Notes under the pieces: model-generated
The model's database searches: none
Told to the model about the DNA's origin: nothing
Seen by the model: the letters and a program-made list of their open reading frames with translations, nothing else
Source: SHVZ01 sp041906305
Lineage (GTDB): Bacteria > Pseudomonadota > Alphaproteobacteria > SHVZ01
Direction: 5' to 3'
Assembly: GCA_041906305.1 (NCBI GenBank)
Contig: JAYRJL010000001.1
Coordinates: 558,001 to 622,000, forward strand
DNA length: 64,000 nucleotides
Translations under genes and position numbers: made by a program
Shown here: positions 9,044-16,031 of the stretch, piece after piece
Position numbering within the stretch: position 1 is the stretch's first letter
Layout: each line of letters starts with the position of its first letter

Positions 9044-9483
9044 CACGCCTTCTCCCACTTTCTGGCGACGTCGGCGAGGGCGGGCCGCGTCGTCGGGCGG
9101 GCGAGGCCGACCAGCCGGCTGATCTCGATCAGGCGGCCATCCTCATCGGTCGCCGTCGCCTCGATGATCAGGTAGGTCTTCTCGCGCCGTATGTATTTGT
9201 CGGCGACCGTCGCCTTCACGAAGATGCGCTTGCCGGCGATCGGCGGATTGAAGAACTGGGAGTCGTGGCCGGTGTTCGGCACGCGCATCACGGCCCGGTA
9301 CTTCCGATAGAACAGGTTCGCCGGGTGGCGCGCGGCGACGGTCGGGTAGGCCGCCGTCGGGTTGCCGACCACCTCGCGATAGTCCGCGATCATCTTCTCG
9401 GTCATGACGTAGTCCATGACGCCGAGATCGTCGCCGACGGGGATCGATTCCCAGACCGAATTGTCCTGGCTGGTTTCGCTCAC
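9043..9483 (-). CDS. MaoC/FAS1-like dehydratase hot-dog protein, non-catalytic half
   Basis: A 146-residue hot-dog protein resembling the FAS1-type dehydratase/MaoC N-terminal domain: an early ADYREVVGNPTAAYPT segment and a central strand with VADKYIRREKTYLIIEATATDEDG. It lacks the N-x-H-x-D catalytic motif that the downstream gene has, so it may be the structural partner. The GTG start at 9483 gives a sensible N-terminus (VSETSQDN); longer frames upstream read into non-coding sequence. It is the first gene of the minus-strand operon reaching the GlcG-like gene at 3869. Confidence 0.75.
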   Translation of the reverse strand: MSETSQDNSVWESIPVGDDLGVMDYVMTEKMIADYREVVGNPTAAYPTVAARHPANLFYRKYRAVMRVPNTGHDSQFFNPPIAGKRIFVKATVADKYIRREKTYLIIEATATDEDGRLIEISRLVGLARPTTRPALADVARKWEKA

Positions 9484-9765
9484 CGGATGGGCCTCCCTGG
9501 TCCGCTGAAACCTTTCATTCCGGCCATCCTGGCAGAGGCCGGCCCTCGCCTGGAACATCGCTCGTCGCAGGACGAAACGTTGAGGCGCGGCGTCGGGGCG
9601 GGATACGGAGGCGGATATGCCAAGGCTATCCGTGAGCCCTGCCCCTGCGAACCAGGGCCAGGCGACCGGCGCGGTATTCCGCAACCCTCGACCCCTCTGA
9701 GCGTTCTTCGGGAACGACGTCCCCCCGCGCGGCCGGCCCCGGTCGCGCCAAATCGGAGAGTTCCC

Positions 9766-9996
9766 ATGGCGAAGAACGGGCTGACGACGATCGGCGCGAT
9801 CCTGGTGGTGATCGGCCTGATCGGCCTCGCGATCCCCTATTTCACGACCGCGGAGACGAAGGAGGTCGCGCGCATCGGCGACCTCAAGCTCCAGGCGACC
9901 GAGCACAAGACCTACTCGATCCCGCCGATCGCGGCCGGCGGCGCGCTGCTCGTCGGCGTGGTCCTGATCGGCGCCAGCGTCACGCGCCGCGGCTGA
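9766..9996 (+). CDS. small two-helix membrane protein (76 aa)
   Basis: A 76-residue protein has two hydrophobic helices (about residues 7-25 and 52-70) separated by a charged, probably periplasmic loop. It ends in two arginines and a glycine. I recognise no characterised family. The ATG follows a GGAGAG ribosome-binding site. It converges on the SH3/DUF1236 gene, with a strong hairpin between the two. Nothing in its neighbourhood indicates a specific job; small two-helix proteins of this kind often have stress or envelope roles. Confidence 0.7.
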   Translation: MAKNGLTTIGAILVVIGLIGLAIPYFTTAETKEVARIGDLKLQATEHKTYSIPPIAAGGALLVGVVLIGASVTRRG

Positions 9997-10005
9997 GCGC
10001 CAAGC

Positions 10006-10035
10006 GGCCGCCGGAGTCCAGCGACTCCGGCGGCC
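10006..10035. terminator. bidirectional hairpin terminator between convergent genes
   Basis: A perfect 13-base-pair inverted repeat (10006-10018 and 10023-10035) with a four-base loop CAGC lies between the stop of the plus-strand small membrane gene and the stop of the minus-strand SH3/DUF1236 gene. No long T-run flanks it, but position and stability fit a shared terminator. Confidence 0.7.
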
Positions 10036-10042
10036 CTTGCGA

Positions 10043-10675
10043 TCAGCGGTACACGTAGACGATGCGGTTGGTGCTGGGCTCGACCAGCACGGTGCGGCCG
10101 TTCACCACCGCATAGCGGTATTCGTAGCGCGGCACCTCGTAGACGGCGGTCGAGCGCGGCAGCGTCGCACCGACCACCACCTCGCCCTGCAGGTAGATCG
10201 GTTCGATCCGGTTCGTGGTGACGTAGGTCCGCACCTCGGTCGGCGGCTCGACGATGCTGCCGACCTTGAGCGTTCCCAGCGTCTGGGTCGCCGGCGTGAT
10301 CGTCTCCTCGACGATCACCGGCGCGTTCGGAGCGACCGTCGCCGCGCGCTGCTCCTGATAGACGACGGTCGGCACCTGCACCGTGGTACGCGCTTCAGGC
10401 AGCACGACGACGCGGTTCTGGATCTGCTGGCCGAGATAGGCGGAATAGGTCCAGCCGGTGACGCCGTTGGTCGTGACCCGGCACCAGGTGCCGCCGTCGA
10501 TGCAGCCTTCGAGCTCGACGATCACATTGCGGTCCAGCGTGGCGATGATCGGGTGCGCCGGACCTGGACCGGCGCGGAGCGCGAGATCCGCCGTCACCAC
10601 GGCCGGCATTGCGACCGCCGCTCCGCCGAGCATGAGCGTCGCCGCGGCCGCCGGAAGCGTGAATTTCGCGTGCAT
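10043..10675 (-). CDS. secreted SH3b-DUF1236 envelope protein
   Basis: A 210-residue exported protein with a signal peptide (about residues 1-22). A bacterial SH3 domain follows (residues 28-85, ADLALRAGPGPAHP through GWTYSAYLG), with two cysteines likely forming a disulfide. The C-terminal DUF1236-like tail ends YAVVNGRTVLVEPSTNRIVYVYR. SH3b domains bind cell-wall peptides, so a periplasmic role at the wall is plausible; the function of DUF1236 is unknown. Upstream lies a perfect general-stress promoter (10706-10730), and the SD sequence AGGAG sits inside a long inverted repeat, so expression is probably stress-linked. Confidence 0.8.
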   Translation of the reverse strand: MHAKFTLPAAAATLMLGGAAVAMPAVVTADLALRAGPGPAHPIIATLDRNVIVELEGCIDGGTWCRVTTNGVTGWTYSAYLGQQIQNRVVVLPEARTTVQVPTVVYQEQRAATVAPNAPVIVEETITPATQTLGTLKVGSIVEPPTEVRTYVTTNRIEPIYLQGEVVVGATLPRSTAVYEVPRYEYRYAVVNGRTVLVEPSTNRIVYVYR

Positions 10676-10682
10676 GGGAACT

Positions 10683-10714
10683 CCTGTCGTTGACCCCGGG
10701 CGATCAACGACAGG
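10683..10714. repeat. 11-bp perfect inverted repeat across -10 box and SD
   Basis: CCTGTCGTTGA (10683-10693) and TCAACGACAGG (10704-10714) form a perfect dyad with a ten-base spacer. Read on the minus strand, the first arm contains the EcfG -10 element and the second arm contains the AGG of the ribosome-binding site of the SH3/DUF1236 gene. It could be an operator, or an RNA hairpin present only in read-through transcripts from the upstream gene. Confidence 0.6.
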
Positions 10715-10730
10715 CGTTCGGCTTCGTTCC
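10706..10730 (-). promoter_or_regulatory. EcfG-type general stress promoter for the SH3/DUF1236 gene
   Basis: On the minus strand GGAAC (10730-10726) is followed after 16 bases by CGTT (10709-10706). This matches exactly the consensus of the alphaproteobacterial general stress sigma factor EcfG (GGAAC-N16/17-CGTT). The expected transcript would start near 10699, about 24 bases before the ATG at 10675. Confidence 0.7.
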
Positions 10731-10761
10731 GGCTATGCGGAGAGCGCGGTACGTGGCTGCG

Positions 10762-11763
10762 TCATGCGGCGGCCTTCTGAAGGGAGTCCTTCCAGAGCTG
10801 GCGCATCCACTTCGCGCACTCGACGTTCTGCTCGAAGATCGAGTACTTGGCGCCGCCGCCGTAGTCGGGCGGCGGGATGAACTCGCAGGAGATGAATCCC
10901 AGCGGGCTCTTCGGATTGGTGGCGTGGTGGGTCAGCAGGTTGCGTACCACCTGCTTCCACGGCTCCAGAAGCTTCTCGTCCCATTCCGTGTGCCATTCGC
11001 CCGGCTTCGGCTTGATGAACGGATACTGGATGCCGCGGCCGACGCGTCCGTCCGGATGCTTGCCCCAGATGTTGATCGGGTTGTTCGGCACCGCCGCGCG
11101 GGCGTGCATCAGCTTGACGTAGTTGTTGTCGATCCAGGCCGAGGTGACGTTGCCCGGCTTGTCCGGATGGAGCTCCAGGATGCCGGCGTCGATGTCGGCC
11201 TTCATGTTCTGGACCGCCTGCTCGCGCGGGTTGTCGATCTTGAAGATCACGTGGGAGTGGTCGAGCGTCATGTAGAAGGGGATGCCCCGCTTCTTCACCA
11301 GCTGGGCCACCTTCTCGACGCGGCCGACATGCTCGGACCACATGTTGACGTGGACCTCGAGGCACGGCGTCACGCCCATCTTCGCGCCGAAGTCGACGAT
11401 CTTGCAGTAGAAGTCGGCGACCTCCTGGTCGGTGACCGGACGGCCGTCGACGTTGTTGGTCATGACCTGGGTGTTGTGGACGACCGATCCCAGCTCGCGC
11501 GCGAAGTAGAGGTTGCGCTCGGCCAGCTTCTCGTCGCGGCCCAGCGTGTAGAACCAGCCGCAGGAGAGGATTGGCAGGCCGAACTCCTGGCTCGCCTTGG
11601 CGTATTCCTCGAGCTCCTCCAGGGGCGGCGTCTTGTCGATGTAGTCGAAGACCCCGGCCTCGGCGACCATCTTCACCTTCTCGCGCGGCGGCGGCATGTA
11701 GGTGTCCTGGTGGATGGCGCCGCCGCCGGTGCAGCCGAACTTGATGTCCTCGACCTTGCGCAT
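10762..11763 (-). CDS. TIM-barrel sugar phosphate isomerase/epimerase-like protein
   Basis: A 333-residue protein of the xylose-isomerase-like TIM-barrel superfamily. The barrel pattern shows in segments such as VAEAGVFDYIDKTPP, FGLPILSCGWFYTLG, the metal-type CLEVHVNMWSEHVGRV strand around residue 132, and FYMTLDHSHVIF near residue 163. The E, H and D residues in these strands are candidates for the divalent metal site. It is probably an isomerase, epimerase or dehydratase of a small polyol or acid; the substrate is unknown. The ATG at 11763 opens with MRKVEDIKFGCTGG. It lies 50 bases downstream of the C45 hydrolase gene and is likely cotranscribed with it. Confidence 0.75.
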   Translation of the reverse strand: MRKVEDIKFGCTGGGAIHQDTYMPPPREKVKMVAEAGVFDYIDKTPPLEELEEYAKASQEFGLPILSCGWFYTLGRDEKLAERNLYFARELGSVVHNTQVMTNNVDGRPVTDQEVADFYCKIVDFGAKMGVTPCLEVHVNMWSEHVGRVEKVAQLVKKRGIPFYMTLDHSHVIFKIDNPREQAVQNMKADIDAGILELHPDKPGNVTSAWIDNNYVKLMHARAAVPNNPINIWGKHPDGRVGRGIQYPFIKPKPGEWHTEWDEKLLEPWKQVVRNLLTHHATNPKSPLGFISCEFIPPPDYGGGAKYSIFEQNVECAKWMRQLWKDSLQKAAA

Positions 11764-11813
11764 GTGCGCTCCTCCTCGATTTCGTTGGCGGCGACTGTCG
11801 CAGCCCGATCGCC

Positions 11814-12947
11814 TTACGGGCGGAATTCCCGGAACTCCGTGGAACAGGGCGGGCCGGCGGCGAGATGCAGCACCGGCTCGGCCGAGTGCTCGTAGATCGT
11901 GCAGCCGACCGTGTAGCCGATCGGGTTGGTGCCGGCGCTTCCGCCGGTGCGCGAGATCGGCGCCGCCGGGTCCTTCTGGCGCAGCGCCTCCTTGATCTTC
12001 TCGACGCCGAGCGGGCCGTTCGCCGATGCGGCCGAGCGCTTCAGCCTGTCGTAGCGGCCTTCGGTGGTCGAGCTCGGCCGGTCGCCTTTTCTGCCGGCGG
12101 ACATCTCGGCGAACATCCTCGTGTCGCGGCTGGCGAGCGGGTGATTGGTATGCAGGATCGGCCCGTCCGCGCCGTGCTCGCCTTTCCACTCGATCGCGTT
12201 CGACCCTGAGCACTCGAACGAGGCGAGGCGGCCCGGCGCACCGAGCAGGTAGTTCTGGCCGGAGGCGTGCTCGACCTCGCCGAGCGCGCGATGCGCCGCC
12301 TCGAATGTCCTCTGCTGCAGCACGCGGCGGCCGACATAGGCCATCGGCAGGCCGGTCGCGCTCGGGTCCAGCTCGATCAGCGTATTGCAGCAATAGCCGA
12401 TCCCGGCGGCATTTAGGCCGTTGAGCCCGATGGATCCGGCATAGCTGAAGATGAGCTGCGCCGGCGCGTCGCCGCTCGCCTCGATGTGCAGCAGCACCTG
12501 GTTGCCCTCGATCCAGGTGCCGATGTCCATGTTCTGGCCGGCATAGGTCCTGTCGGCGCCGCGCACCTGTCCCATCGCGCTGCAGCGCTCGGGGATGTCG
12601 GCATGCTCGCGCCACGGCGCCTTGCCGGCTCTCCGGTAGAGGACGAACCACCAGACCTCGTCGAGCAGCTGGATGCCCTGGATCTTCCAGAGCGGCTGGT
12701 TGGATCCCTCGGCGATGCCCTGGACTTCCTCCCAGAGATCGGGCGCCCAGCGCTGGATCGCACGGTCGAAGCGCGTTTCCTTCAGGATGTCGTCGATCAG
12801 CGCCTTGGCCGGGTTGCCGCCATCGACCTGCGCCTCCCAGCGCGGCACGAGGTCGGCGATGCGGGCGCGCTGAGACTCGCCGTATTGCCGGCCGCGCGCC
12901 CTGCCGGAGCCGCTCAGCTTGACCACGGGCATGTCGCTGGTGCGCAT
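11814..12947 (-). CDS. C45 family autoproteolytic acyltransferase/amidohydrolase (IAT-like Ntn-hydrolase)
   Basis: A 377-residue member of the C45 family (acyl-CoA:6-aminopenicillanate acyltransferase relatives). These Ntn-hydrolases cut themselves before a cysteine that becomes the N-terminal nucleophile. The likely nucleophile is Cys122 in the context E-R-C-S-A-M-G, followed by AGQNMDI, where the asparagine at 139 is the usual oxyanion partner. The upstream 121 residues would form the small subunit. Such enzymes hydrolyse linear amides or N-acyl groups. Next to an isomerase, a dehydrogenase and dioxygenases it may release an amine or acid from an amide substrate; that is inference. Confidence 0.85.
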   Translation of the reverse strand: MRTSDMPVVKLSGSGRARGRQYGESQRARIADLVPRWEAQVDGGNPAKALIDDILKETRFDRAIQRWAPDLWEEVQGIAEGSNQPLWKIQGIQLLDEVWWFVLYRRAGKAPWREHADIPERCSAMGQVRGADRTYAGQNMDIGTWIEGNQVLLHIEASGDAPAQLIFSYAGSIGLNGLNAAGIGYCCNTLIELDPSATGLPMAYVGRRVLQQRTFEAAHRALGEVEHASGQNYLLGAPGRLASFECSGSNAIEWKGEHGADGPILHTNHPLASRDTRMFAEMSAGRKGDRPSSTTEGRYDRLKRSAASANGPLGVEKIKEALRQKDPAAPISRTGGSAGTNPIGYTVGCTIYEHSAEPVLHLAAGPPCSTEFREFRP

Positions 12948-13048
12948 CGCTTGAATCTCCTCAAGGGCCAGTCTGGACCCGGCGGACGATGCTGGACAAG
13001 GGGAGCGCGCCGTCCGAAAACTGGAGCACCGCCGCCCGGAGCCGTCCC

Positions 13049-14083
13049 ATGAAAGCCTGTGTACTTCACGCCCCCAAGGATCTCCGTTTCGAGGAGATTC
13101 CCGATGAAGCCCTCGGTGCCGGCCAGGTGCGCATCGACGTCGCCGCGGGCGGCATCTGCGGTTCTGACATGCACTACTATTTCCACGGCGGATTCGGCAC
13201 CGTCAGGATCAGGCAGCCGATGATCCTCGGCCACGAGGTCTCGGGCACCATCGCGGCGCTGGGCTCGGGCGTCAGCGGTGTCGAGGTCGGGCAGCTGGTC
13301 GCGATCGAGCCGGGCATCGCCTGCGGCACCTGCCGCTATTGCACCGAAGGCCTGAGGAACCAGTGCCTCGACATGCGCTTCTTCGGCAGCGCGATGCGCT
13401 TTCCGCACGTCCAGGGTGCCTTCCGCCAGAGCATCACGGTCGGAGCGAGGCAGGCGCACAAGGTAGCGCCGACGGTCTCCGCCGCCCGCGCCGCCTTCGC
13501 CGAGCCGCTGGCCGTGGCGCTGCACGCGATGAACCGTGCCGGCTCGCTTCTCGGCAAGAAGGTGCTCGTCACAGGCGCCGGTCCGATCGGCGCGCTAACG
13601 GTCGCGGCCGCGCGCATGTGCGGGGCGGCAGAGATCGTCGCGGTCGACGTGGCGAAGGCGCCGCTCGCCGCAGCCAGGAAGATGGGCGCCGACCACGCGA
13701 TCGACGCTTCGGCCGATCCGGACTGGGCGAGCCGCTACGAGGCGAACAAGGGCACCTTCGACATCGCCTTCGAGGCCTCGGGCAACGAGCGTGCTTTGAG
13801 GTCCGCGATCGCCGCCGTGCGCGCGCGAAGCACGATCGTCGTTCTCGGCATGGGCGGGGACATGAATCTTCCGATGGGCATGGCGGTGCCGAAGGAGATC
13901 GATCTCCGCGGCTCGTTCCGCTTCTTCGAGGAGTTCGCCTGGGCGGTCGACTGCATCTCGACCGGGCGTATCGACGTGCTGCCGATCCTCACCGACTCGA
14001 TCGCGGCGAACGACGCCGACCGCGCCTTCGCGCTGGCCTCAGACCGCTCGAAGGCGATGAAGGTCCACCTGACGTTTGCCTGA
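13049..14083 (+). CDS. idnD: zinc-dependent alcohol dehydrogenase, L-idonate 5-dehydrogenase-like
   Basis: A 344-residue medium-chain dehydrogenase. The catalytic zinc ligands are Cys37 and the GHE motif (His62, Glu63). The four structural-zinc cysteines lie at 92, 95, 98 and 106 (CGTCRYC...C). The NAD(P) motif GAGPIG is at 176-181. The overall pattern, including SDMHYYFHGG, is that of L-idonate 5-dehydrogenase, which oxidises L-idonate to 5-ketogluconate, though other polyol acids are possible. I chose the ATG at 13049 (MKACVLHAP), the family-typical start; an upstream in-frame ATG at 12989 adds 20 atypical residues. It diverges from the C45 hydrolase gene and converges on the PhyH gene. Confidence 0.85.
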   Translation: MKACVLHAPKDLRFEEIPDEALGAGQVRIDVAAGGICGSDMHYYFHGGFGTVRIRQPMILGHEVSGTIAALGSGVSGVEVGQLVAIEPGIACGTCRYCTEGLRNQCLDMRFFGSAMRFPHVQGAFRQSITVGARQAHKVAPTVSAARAAFAEPLAVALHAMNRAGSLLGKKVLVTGAGPIGALTVAAARMCGAAEIVAVDVAKAPLAAARKMGADHAIDASADPDWASRYEANKGTFDIAFEASGNERALRSAIAAVRARSTIVVLGMGGDMNLPMGMAVPKEIDLRGSFRFFEEFAWAVDCISTGRIDVLPILTDSIAANDADRAFALASDRSKAMKVHLTFA

Positions 14084-14092
14084 CGGCGGGGG

Positions 14093-14917
14093 CTAGGCAG
14101 CCTTGGTATTGCGCATCGTGATCGACTTGCGTCGCTCGATGAATTCCTTGTGGGCCGCCAGCGCCTCGTCGGTGAAATCGCCGACCGCGCGCGGCTGCAG
14201 GTCGAAGTTGCCGTAGCGGTTCTCGCCGCGCACCAGTGCCGCCGTGTCGCGCATGCCGGTCGTCTGCTTCACATGCGCGGGCACGTAGCGGATCACCAGG
14301 CCGATGCGGCGATCGTCCGTCTCGTTGGGACCGGAGCCGTGCGCGATCTTCACGTGGTGCAGCGACATCTGGCCGGGCTTCAGCGGCATGTCGACGCAGC
14401 GCGTGGGATCGACCGCGACCTCCATCTCCTGGCCGCGCGAGAGCATGTTGTCCTTGCCGAACGTATCCTTGTGCGGCGACAGCTCGCCGATATGCGAGCC
14501 GGTCATCACCGACATGCAGCCGCTTTCCTTCGTCGCCGGGCTCAGGGCCACCCAGGCGGTCAGCACCTCGTAGGGCTCGAGGCCCCAGTACTTGGCGTCC
14601 TGGTGCCAGGAGAAGAACGATTTCGCGTGCGGCTCCTTGGTCAGGAACGCGCATTCCCAGCAGAGGATGTCGGGGCCGAGAAGGCTCTCGACGCGGTCCA
14701 GGACCTTCGGCGAGCGAATGATCTCGTCGACGAACGGCGCATAAATGTTCGGCATCGCGATCAGCGAGCGCGGCAACGGCCCGCCGAGCTTCGCCTCCAT
14801 CGCCTCGAGCTTCCGCCGCGCATCGGCGACCTCGGCCGGCGTCAGCACGTCGAAGGGAAACAGGTAGCCGTCGCGGTTGTAGCGCTCGACCTCGGCCTTC
14901 GTCAGATGATCGCTCAC
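14093..14917 (-). CDS. phytanoyl-CoA dioxygenase (PhyH) family Fe(II)/2-oxoglutarate oxygenase
   Basis: A 274-residue PhyH-family oxygenase. The iron triad is visible: His105 and Asp107 in SWHQDAKYW, and the distal His193 in VKIAHGSGPN, with nearby arginines for 2-oxoglutarate. Family members hydroxylate compounds from phytanoyl-CoA to ectoine and phosphonates. The GTG start at 14917 has a GGAGG ribosome-binding site seven bases upstream; longer frames upstream have no such site. It is the last gene of a minus-strand run with an iron-type ABC transporter and a TauD-type oxygenase, so it probably acts on the imported compound. Confidence 0.85.
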   Translation of the reverse strand: MSDHLTKAEVERYNRDGYLFPFDVLTPAEVADARRKLEAMEAKLGGPLPRSLIAMPNIYAPFVDEIIRSPKVLDRVESLLGPDILCWECAFLTKEPHAKSFFSWHQDAKYWGLEPYEVLTAWVALSPATKESGCMSVMTGSHIGELSPHKDTFGKDNMLSRGQEMEVAVDPTRCVDMPLKPGQMSLHHVKIAHGSGPNETDDRRIGLVIRYVPAHVKQTTGMRDTAALVRGENRYGNFDLQPRAVGDFTDEALAAHKEFIERRKSITMRNTKAA

Positions 14918-14984
14918 GGGGAACCTCCGATGCTCATGCCCCCGAGTCTCGCCCCGGCATCGAGGCGGGGCAAGGATCGGCGAT

Positions 14985-16031
14985 CTAGCGCGGAATGACC
15001 CAGCCGTCGCGGATGTCGATCCTGAGCTCCTCGCCATCGGCGATTGTGCCGGCAGGCACCGACATCCGCAGGCGCTGGCCGGCGCAGGCGAGGTCGAGGG
15101 CGACCGAGGCACCCTGGTATGCCCGCTGGGTCACGAAGGCAGCGACGCCAGTGCCGGCGACGAATAGATCTTCCGAGCGGAGGCAGACCTCGACCGGTCC
15201 CGGATTCTGACCAGGGGCCGCGCGCAGCGTTCGCGTGAGCCCGAGCAGCTTCACCGGCACCTGGCCCGCGGTCGCCGGCGCCAGCACCTCGGCCGGCACC
15301 ACCGCACCGCCGCCGACGAAGGCGGCGACGTCGGAGGTAGCCGGCTCGCGGTAGAGTGTCTCGGGCGGCGCCACCTGCAGCAGACGGCCGCGATCGAGCA
15401 CCGCGATGCGGTCGGCAATCGCCAGCGCCTCGGCCTGATCGTGGGTGACGTAGAGCATCGTGGCGCCGGTCGAGCCGTGGAAGGCGACGAACTCCTGGCG
15501 GAGGCTGGCGCGGAGATCGACGTCGAGGCTGGCGAGCGGCTCGTCGAGCAGCACGACGGCCGGGTCCATCACCAGGCAACGCGCGAGCGCCACGCGCTGT
15601 CGCTGTCCACCCGAAAGCGCCTGGGGCCTGCGGGCGGCGAAGTCGGCGAGACCCACGGCGGCCAGCGCCTTGTCGACCCGGCCCGCGTAGTCGGCGCCCC
15701 GGATGCCGCGCGCTTCCAGCGGATACCCGACGTTGCGCCGGACATCCATGTGCGGCCATAGCGCATAGGACTGGAACACCATGCCGATCCGCCTCTTCTC
15801 CGGCGGAACGAAACGGCCGTTGCCGGCGACGGACTCGCCTCCGATCCGGATCTCGCCGGCATCGGGACGCTCGAAACCGGCGATCAACCTGAGAAGAGTC
15901 GTCTTGCCGGACCCGGAACGGCCGAGCACCGCGAGCAGCTCGCCGTGTCGAAGCTCGAGGCTCACATCGTCGACGGCGACGTGCGTGTCGTCGAAGCGGC
16001 GGCTGACGCGGTCGAGGATCACGCCCGCCAT
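14985..16031 (-). CDS. ABC transporter ATP-binding protein, iron/phosphonate/polyamine type
   Basis: A 348-residue ATPase with Walker A at residues 37-45 (GRSGSGKTT), signature LSGGQ at 139-143, Walker B VVLLDEP at 159-165 and a C-terminal TOBE-like regulatory domain from about residue 265. The Q-loop region YALWPHMDV is typical of the Fe(III)/2-aminoethylphosphonate/spermidine subgroup. The ATG at 16031 lies inside the 3' end of the permease gene (13-base overlap), showing coupling. It powers the importer formed with the fused permease and the periplasmic protein upstream. Confidence 0.92.
   Translation of the reverse strand: MAGVILDRVSRRFDDTHVAVDDVSLELRHGELLAVLGRSGSGKTTLLRLIAGFERPDAGEIRIGGESVAGNGRFVPPEKRRIGMVFQSYALWPHMDVRRNVGYPLEARGIRGADYAGRVDKALAAVGLADFAARRPQALSGGQRQRVALARCLVMDPAVVLLDEPLASLDVDLRASLRQEFVAFHGSTGATMLYVTHDQAEALAIADRIAVLDRGRLLQVAPPETLYREPATSDVAAFVGGGAVVPAEVLAPATAGQVPVKLLGLTRTLRAAPGQNPGPVEVCLRSEDLFVAGTGVAAFVTQRAYQGASVALDLACAGQRLRMSVPAGTIADGEELRIDIRDGWVIPR

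Noticed and set aside
9552..9581. GGAAC followed by CGTT in the gap before the small membrane gene, like an EcfG promoter.
   Set aside because: The spacer is 21 bases, outside the 16-17 allowed, and a later GGAAC at 9711 has no CGTT at the right distance.
12989..13048. Upstream ATG start for the idonate-type dehydrogenase.
   Set aside because: The extra 20 residues are unlike the family, and the ATG at 13049 gives the standard MKACVLH opening.
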